NCBI GenBank assembly: GCA_003290165.1
Contig: QNQO01000458.1
Coordinates: 124,001 to 188,000, forward strand
Direction of reading: 5' to 3'
Length of the DNA stretch: 64,000 bases
From: Berberis thunbergii
Taxonomy: Eukaryota > Streptophyta > Magnoliopsida > Ranunculales > Berberidaceae
Shown: piece after piece, positions 59,403-64,000 of the stretch
Layout: the number at the start of each line of letters is the position of its first letter
Numbering within the stretch: position 1 is the stretch's first letter
Translations under genes and position numbers: made by a program
The notes under the pieces: generated by a model
Told to the model about the DNA's origin: nothing
What the model saw: the letters and a program-made list of their open reading frames with translations, nothing else
The model's database searches: none

Positions 59403-62400
59403 TCAATTGCTAGGCTCTGGCAATGTGATTAAACGTGTCCCCGCATCATATACCAGTGGGGTGCTACAACTGAGGAGAGCAGAAAACAGTGAAACGTGAT
59501 ATGAGAATCGTGTTCGTCAAAATAGAGAAAGGAAACCAAACACATCCAGAACTATGACATAACAAGGTTTTATAAAGTGGTGAACTGAAGACTTACTTTG
59601 CGCATTTAAGAGCGTTGGTAGTACCACCACTAGACACTGTTAATATTGTCCCAAAGAAGGAAACATTTTCAGTTCCACAGTTTGGACAGGGTCCCTGAAA
59701 AATATTTCTGTTAGATATGTGTTTATCCTCGCAAGTTCTTATCTTAATGAATGGAGATTCCAACTGATACCTTTAAAATCAGAAAATCTTTCACTATGGC
59801 GTTTGTGAGCGAGCGGGCTAGATAAAATATCAAGGGCAATGCAGCAAACCATGTGAAGATGAAACTGAATGGTTCTGGGAGCTGCATGAGAAGTATTAAT
59901 CTTTTAAAACTAAGAAAAAACAACATTGTAGATCATTTTCAGTTTGATTGTGCCAGAACTACATAAATATTTCATATTTAACTTTAACTTTTGAATACAT
60001 CCAGGGGTTGGAGACAAAATACATAATAAATAAAGCAGGTACTTACCTCCAAGAGATATGTGATCTCAAAACCAGTGAAGTCATCTAGGAAAAAGAACCT
60101 GTTAGCATTCGGAATGAAAAATGTTAGAAAAGATAGACAGTTTTCCCCTCTAACTGGTTTCAAAGTAAGGATAAAGCATGAATTGTGAAGAAAATCCAAC
60201 TAGTTAAGCAGCAGCAGCAGGAGTTGATATTGCCAGGTGCAAGTTGTTAATAACTATTAACCATGCAACCACACCAGTATAAGGAGGTGTTACCCTTAGC
60301 TTAATTATATTTCATTTTCTTCAGTATATAATATAATTATCACTTCTCAAGTGGTAGCCCTTGTACAAGATGCAACTCTGATGCTTTCCAAAAAAACATG
60401 CAACTCTGACAAGTGATATGAATAAGCAGCAATTCATTTGCTTCTTTTCAATCACTATTGACTATCAATTTTGTATGTACGTAAATGATGGAAAATTGGA
60501 AATTATGTGATACATTATGAGCTATAAATACTACTATTTCTGCTAAGTGAAACACGGTCTTAATGTAAAGTATAAAACAAATGTCCTGGATAGTTCCTTG
60601 TTTTCTACTGGAAATGTAAATATGAAGACATGGTCACAGTTGAGCTGAATCCTATGTATATTGAATGGTAACTTTAATAAAAATATGTAATAGTGAAATG
60701 TGTACTCACAATGTAAGTGCAACAACAGCTGCTGGGACGTTTATTAGGAACATTTTGAAGTAGTCAACAGTGAGGTCACTGTACACCTATAGAAAGAAAT
60801 TTAAACATTAACTAAGAAATTTAAACATTACCTACTAATCACAGCCGATCTTCTAATCTATATCTACATGGTGTGAAGACCCATAATTCCTGAAAGAACG
60901 TCAGGAAAGTGGAAGTTTTCTGAAAAGTATTTGTGGAAGTTATTGTAAGGAAATTTTGGATCCTCCCAAAGTTTTAAGCTGTTCAACCCAGGTTGATACA
61001 TATATAAGTTGGCCAATTAGTTTGAGTTTATAAATTTTAAGTTTACCTGATAGGGTGGAGTAAACCTCTTGTCGTTGTGAAGAGAAAAATTTGTATCAAA
61101 AGAAATTCTCATATCATTCAACTCTGAATAGGTTGGAGCCCTATTCAATTCTTGTATCATTCAACTCTGATCTTGGATCTAAAAGAAATTCTCATATCAT
61201 TCAAACTAGAAATTTCTATCAGATTCAAGACCAAAGTATCTCGAATCTGAATAGGTTGGAGCCCTTTATGTCAGATATGAAGACGAATCCAATACATGCA
61301 GTACCCATCTCAAATTCATTTTTATAAACCTGAACTTACCAGAGTGTCTTAATGGTTTCCATTAATAAAAATACGGAGACCTGAGAAGAATTGAAAGCTA
61401 CATTTTTATATTTATTTTCTTGTCTATGAATGATTTTTCACATCTAATGCTTGATGCAACCATTTTCTGATAAATTTAAACCTAATTTAAGTTTCCTACC
61501 ATTACCCTTTGTTCATCTAGTAAAAGGTGTTGTTGTGGCAATGAATGCCAAGCTCATTGGAAAGGAAAGCATGGATGACAATGGAAAATTCAAGCTTGTA
61601 GAGAAAGAATAGAGCTTTCAGTGTTTTTGTTTTATTTTATTTCATTTCATTCAGTTATTTATTTATTTGTTCTACAAAGCAAGGAGCGGGTAAATTTTTT
61701 TTTTTTTTTTTAGGGTTAGGAGAGGATAAAATTATCAATTCATGCTCAGATATAAGGTGCATTTTGTTTTTAAAAGCTGTTAATTTGGTAAGCTTTAAAA
61801 AAGTTATGTGGGTAAACAACTCTAAAACTCGATAGACACAAAATTTTCTCTCTTCTTTAAAAACATTTATACAATCATAAAATGGTTTGCACACACAAAA
61901 AACAACCCAAACAAAACTTTTATAAAATTACTAAGAGAAAGAATAGGTGTAGAATTTAGTGGCACTTACCTTTTTAGTACGAAGACTGCACCGTGGACCC
62001 TCCACTACAATACCACTCCCTTGAGTCTAGATTATAATTAAACAAGCCAGAAATACAAAATAAAAGTTACTATCGTAAACATGAAAAAAATCACCAGTAA
62101 TTGTATAACTCAATCAGAAAAGCATAAGCTAAAATTCTCTTCATAAAATAAAATCTCAAAATTAGTCAATGACGATGTACGATTTTACTTGTAGGGTTTG
62201 TTCAAAGTTCAAATAACTTTTGAATTTTTCACTTATTTCATTCAACATTATTATGTCACATGGCATCCTAATCTAAAGTGATATTTTCTCATTCATTTCT
62301 AGATCTCGAAGATAAACACACTTAACAAAACATTGTTGTGTCCTTAGTGAAAACAAAGGACTTTCACAACCTCTATAGAGCATATTATGGAAACTTCCGA

Positions 62401-63246
62401 ATAGGTTCCCATAGTATGAACTTGAAGTATTGGTGTTGTCACAGGCTTGTGCATGTGTGTGTGTGTTCTCCTCAGCTCATACTCTTTTCTGAATCTAGTG
62501 TATCTGTTTATAACTTCATAAGTTCAATCAGTTCCTTGCTGTTACATACAAATAATCAATGCACACAGACCTTAAGTTGCATCTTCAGTCTGTCATATTC
62601 TTCATCTGACAGTATTGGTTTCCCAGCAACATAAGCCATTGAAGCTTCCAGAAACTTTTGTTCCTCAGAGCCTGCAATTTTAACAAATTAGCAGCGTCCT
62701 GTTGTTGAGATATTAACGAGTTCTAGTTTGGATGTAAGGAGTTGGGAGAAAACCATCCCAAGAGTATTAGATCCAAGGAGTTATATGTACTTAGCATGAC
62801 GACGCTGCTTCCTTCCCACATCAATTCTTCCTTAAGATTATCAAATTCTTCATTTGACATGATAGCCTTTCCCTCATAATAGAATGACTTGAATAGAAAC
62901 AAAAATAGATCCATTATTGTCCAAGAAAATAGCAACTAAAGAAACAAAAGAAAAAAAACTGTGCTAACATAAACAAAGGACAAAAGAAAAGTTATAATCA
63001 AATGAGCAAAAAGCCCGTGCAAGTATCAAAAGGAACATGTTGTCATAAATTAAAAAAGTACTTGCATATGTTATAAATACTTGAGAAACATGTCAATTCA
63101 GAAAGGAGGAGGAAGAAACAGTTTCAATACTTGCAGTGCTTGAAGAAAATCTTGCTCGAGTTCCCCCAATGATTTCTTCTCTTTCTTATCAATGCTACAA
63201 TAAGGCATGATGTTTCTATCGACATCTTCATCCCCTTTTGTCTGAC
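59403..63246 (-). CDS. PGRL1: PGRL1 (PGR5-like protein 1), 5' exon missing
   Basis: Nine minus-strand exons: 63246-63131, 62887-62791, 62671-62571, 62026-61970, 60786-60710, 60098-60047, 59881-59771, 59694-59597 and 59469-59403; borders GT-AG and phases agree. The 258 codons match PGRL1 from the mature N-terminus to the stop. PGRL1 is a thylakoid protein that works with PGR5 in cyclic electron flow around photosystem I. Visible: MPYCSIDKKEKKSLGELEQD, FYYEGKAIMSNEEFDNLKEE, GPRCSLRTKK; two membrane segments (YFKMFLINVPAAVVALT with FFFLDD, and SFIFTWFAALPLIFYLA); a C-terminal Cys pair GPCPNCGTENVSFFG with KCANCS. Six Cys are kept, the number expected for its redox role. The exon starts in phase, so a transit-peptide exon must lie upstream; none was found by 64000. 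Confidence 0.96.
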
Positions 63247-63679
63247 CTGCAAATTACACTAGGGTCAGAAGATGGCTTCTCTTTCATAGAAAACATAATA
63301 TCTTTAAACTAAATATCAATAAGTAGACAAGAGGAACCAAAACATCTAAACTCCTTACTTTACCAATGACTTGAAAGAGTTACTAAACTAATTACCAATT
63401 ACATTGTTGATCTTAAAATGTTATTTAGATCACTTAAATATAATTTCATAAATGTCATTTTTTTCAATGTCATTTTGTTTTTTCAATTATTGATGAATTG
63501 AGTTGGGTATGAAGGAGACTCATAAAATTCTGAAATGATTATCTTTCCTTATCAGGTTTTAATTGTAACTAGCTTTTAAATATGTGTGGTGCATGTGTCA
63601 TGTGCTCTAATTCTTCGGCAAAATGTTATTTAGATCACTTAAATATAATTTCAGTTCAGAAAGTTCAGTGTAAAACTGA

Positions 63680-63920
63680 TGTAATTAGATTTCTTTTAGT
63701 TATATTGTAATAGGACAAGACCAATTAGGACATTGGTTTCCTACTAGGTTTAGGGTTTGTTTCTTGTTAGAGAAGTTAGGTCCGTTATAAACAGGAGTAT
63801 AGGTTGTTCATTGTATTTTGGTTGATTGAATAAAAGTTTAATTCGTTTATCAGCTTTATTTCGTTTATCAATTTAGTTTTCGATTTCTGTTTATTTTACA
63901 AGTTCAGTTCTATCAAAAAC
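63680..63920 (+). mobile_element. Copia-like LTR fragment upstream of PGRL1
   Basis: Contains the block order GATGTAATTAG, CCAATTAGG, TTTCCTACTAGGTTTAGGG, AGAAGTTAGGT, GTTATAAAC and the AATAAAAG signal, matching the minus-strand fragment at 37430-37660. If the first PGRL1 exon is beyond the window, this lies in its first intron. Confidence 0.5.
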
Positions 63921-64000
63921 ACTTTGGTTGATAAATGTTGGCACATGGAATTTCACAAACTGCATTTTTAAAATTTCCTCCCAATTTTGATACATTATTG

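Overview
This is nuclear DNA from a flowering plant, most likely a eudicot. The evidence is GT-AG introns, a plant ubiquitin-eL40 fusion gene, the chloroplast gene PGRL1, a plant-only DUF1191 gene, PPR and plant-mobile-domain relics, and dense layers of plant transposons. I cannot name the species. Only three genes look functional: a DUF1191 membrane protein (34073-34993, minus), ubiquitin-ribosomal protein eL40 (52055-54033, minus, complete with five exons) and PGRL1 (59403-63246, minus, nine exons; the transit-peptide exon is not found here). Nearly everything else is mobile DNA or its decay products.

Layout. 1-4790: 3' part of a Tat/Retand-like Ty3-gypsy element, with a 65-73 bp tandem repeat, an antisense ORF and an LTR. 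4845-5280: dispersed repeat. About 5400-9100: Athila-like LTR, tRNA-Asp-type primer site and gag remnant. 9350-9735: foldback MITE and a SINE. 9979-13740: second Retand-like element, minus strand, its integrase cut by two hAT insertions 26 bp apart. 14647-14807: large hairpin. About 15950-25528: L1-type LINE carrying three hAT insertions of about 1 kb, one holding a two-exon galactokinase fragment. 25530-28540: tandem repeats, a Mutator-type MITE and an LTR fragment. 28579-33839: composite with inverted LTR-like ends, holding a PPR pseudogene and a TRIM.

35000-38200 holds only repeats. 38201-49326 is a composite element: a rightward MULE transposase with an OTU-protease-like tail and a leftward plant-mobile-domain gene, both full of stops. 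Nested in it is a hAT MITE, inside that a 3-kb MULE carrying gene-like exons, and inside that a solo LTR. 49340-51600 has two SINEs, a hAT fragment, a Mutator MITE with a perfect 9-bp target duplication, and a hairpin. 54170-59400 has a possible mitochondrial insert (about 56385-56660) and a hAT remnant but no gene I can support.

The functional genes are ordinary and unrelated: a translation/ubiquitin gene, a thylakoid electron-transport factor and a cell-surface protein. The novelty lies in the mobile DNA: captured host exons, the transposase + OTU + mobile-domain element, and the nesting, which gives a relative order of insertions. Boundaries were set by reading terminal repeats and target-site duplications by eye; no alignments were run.
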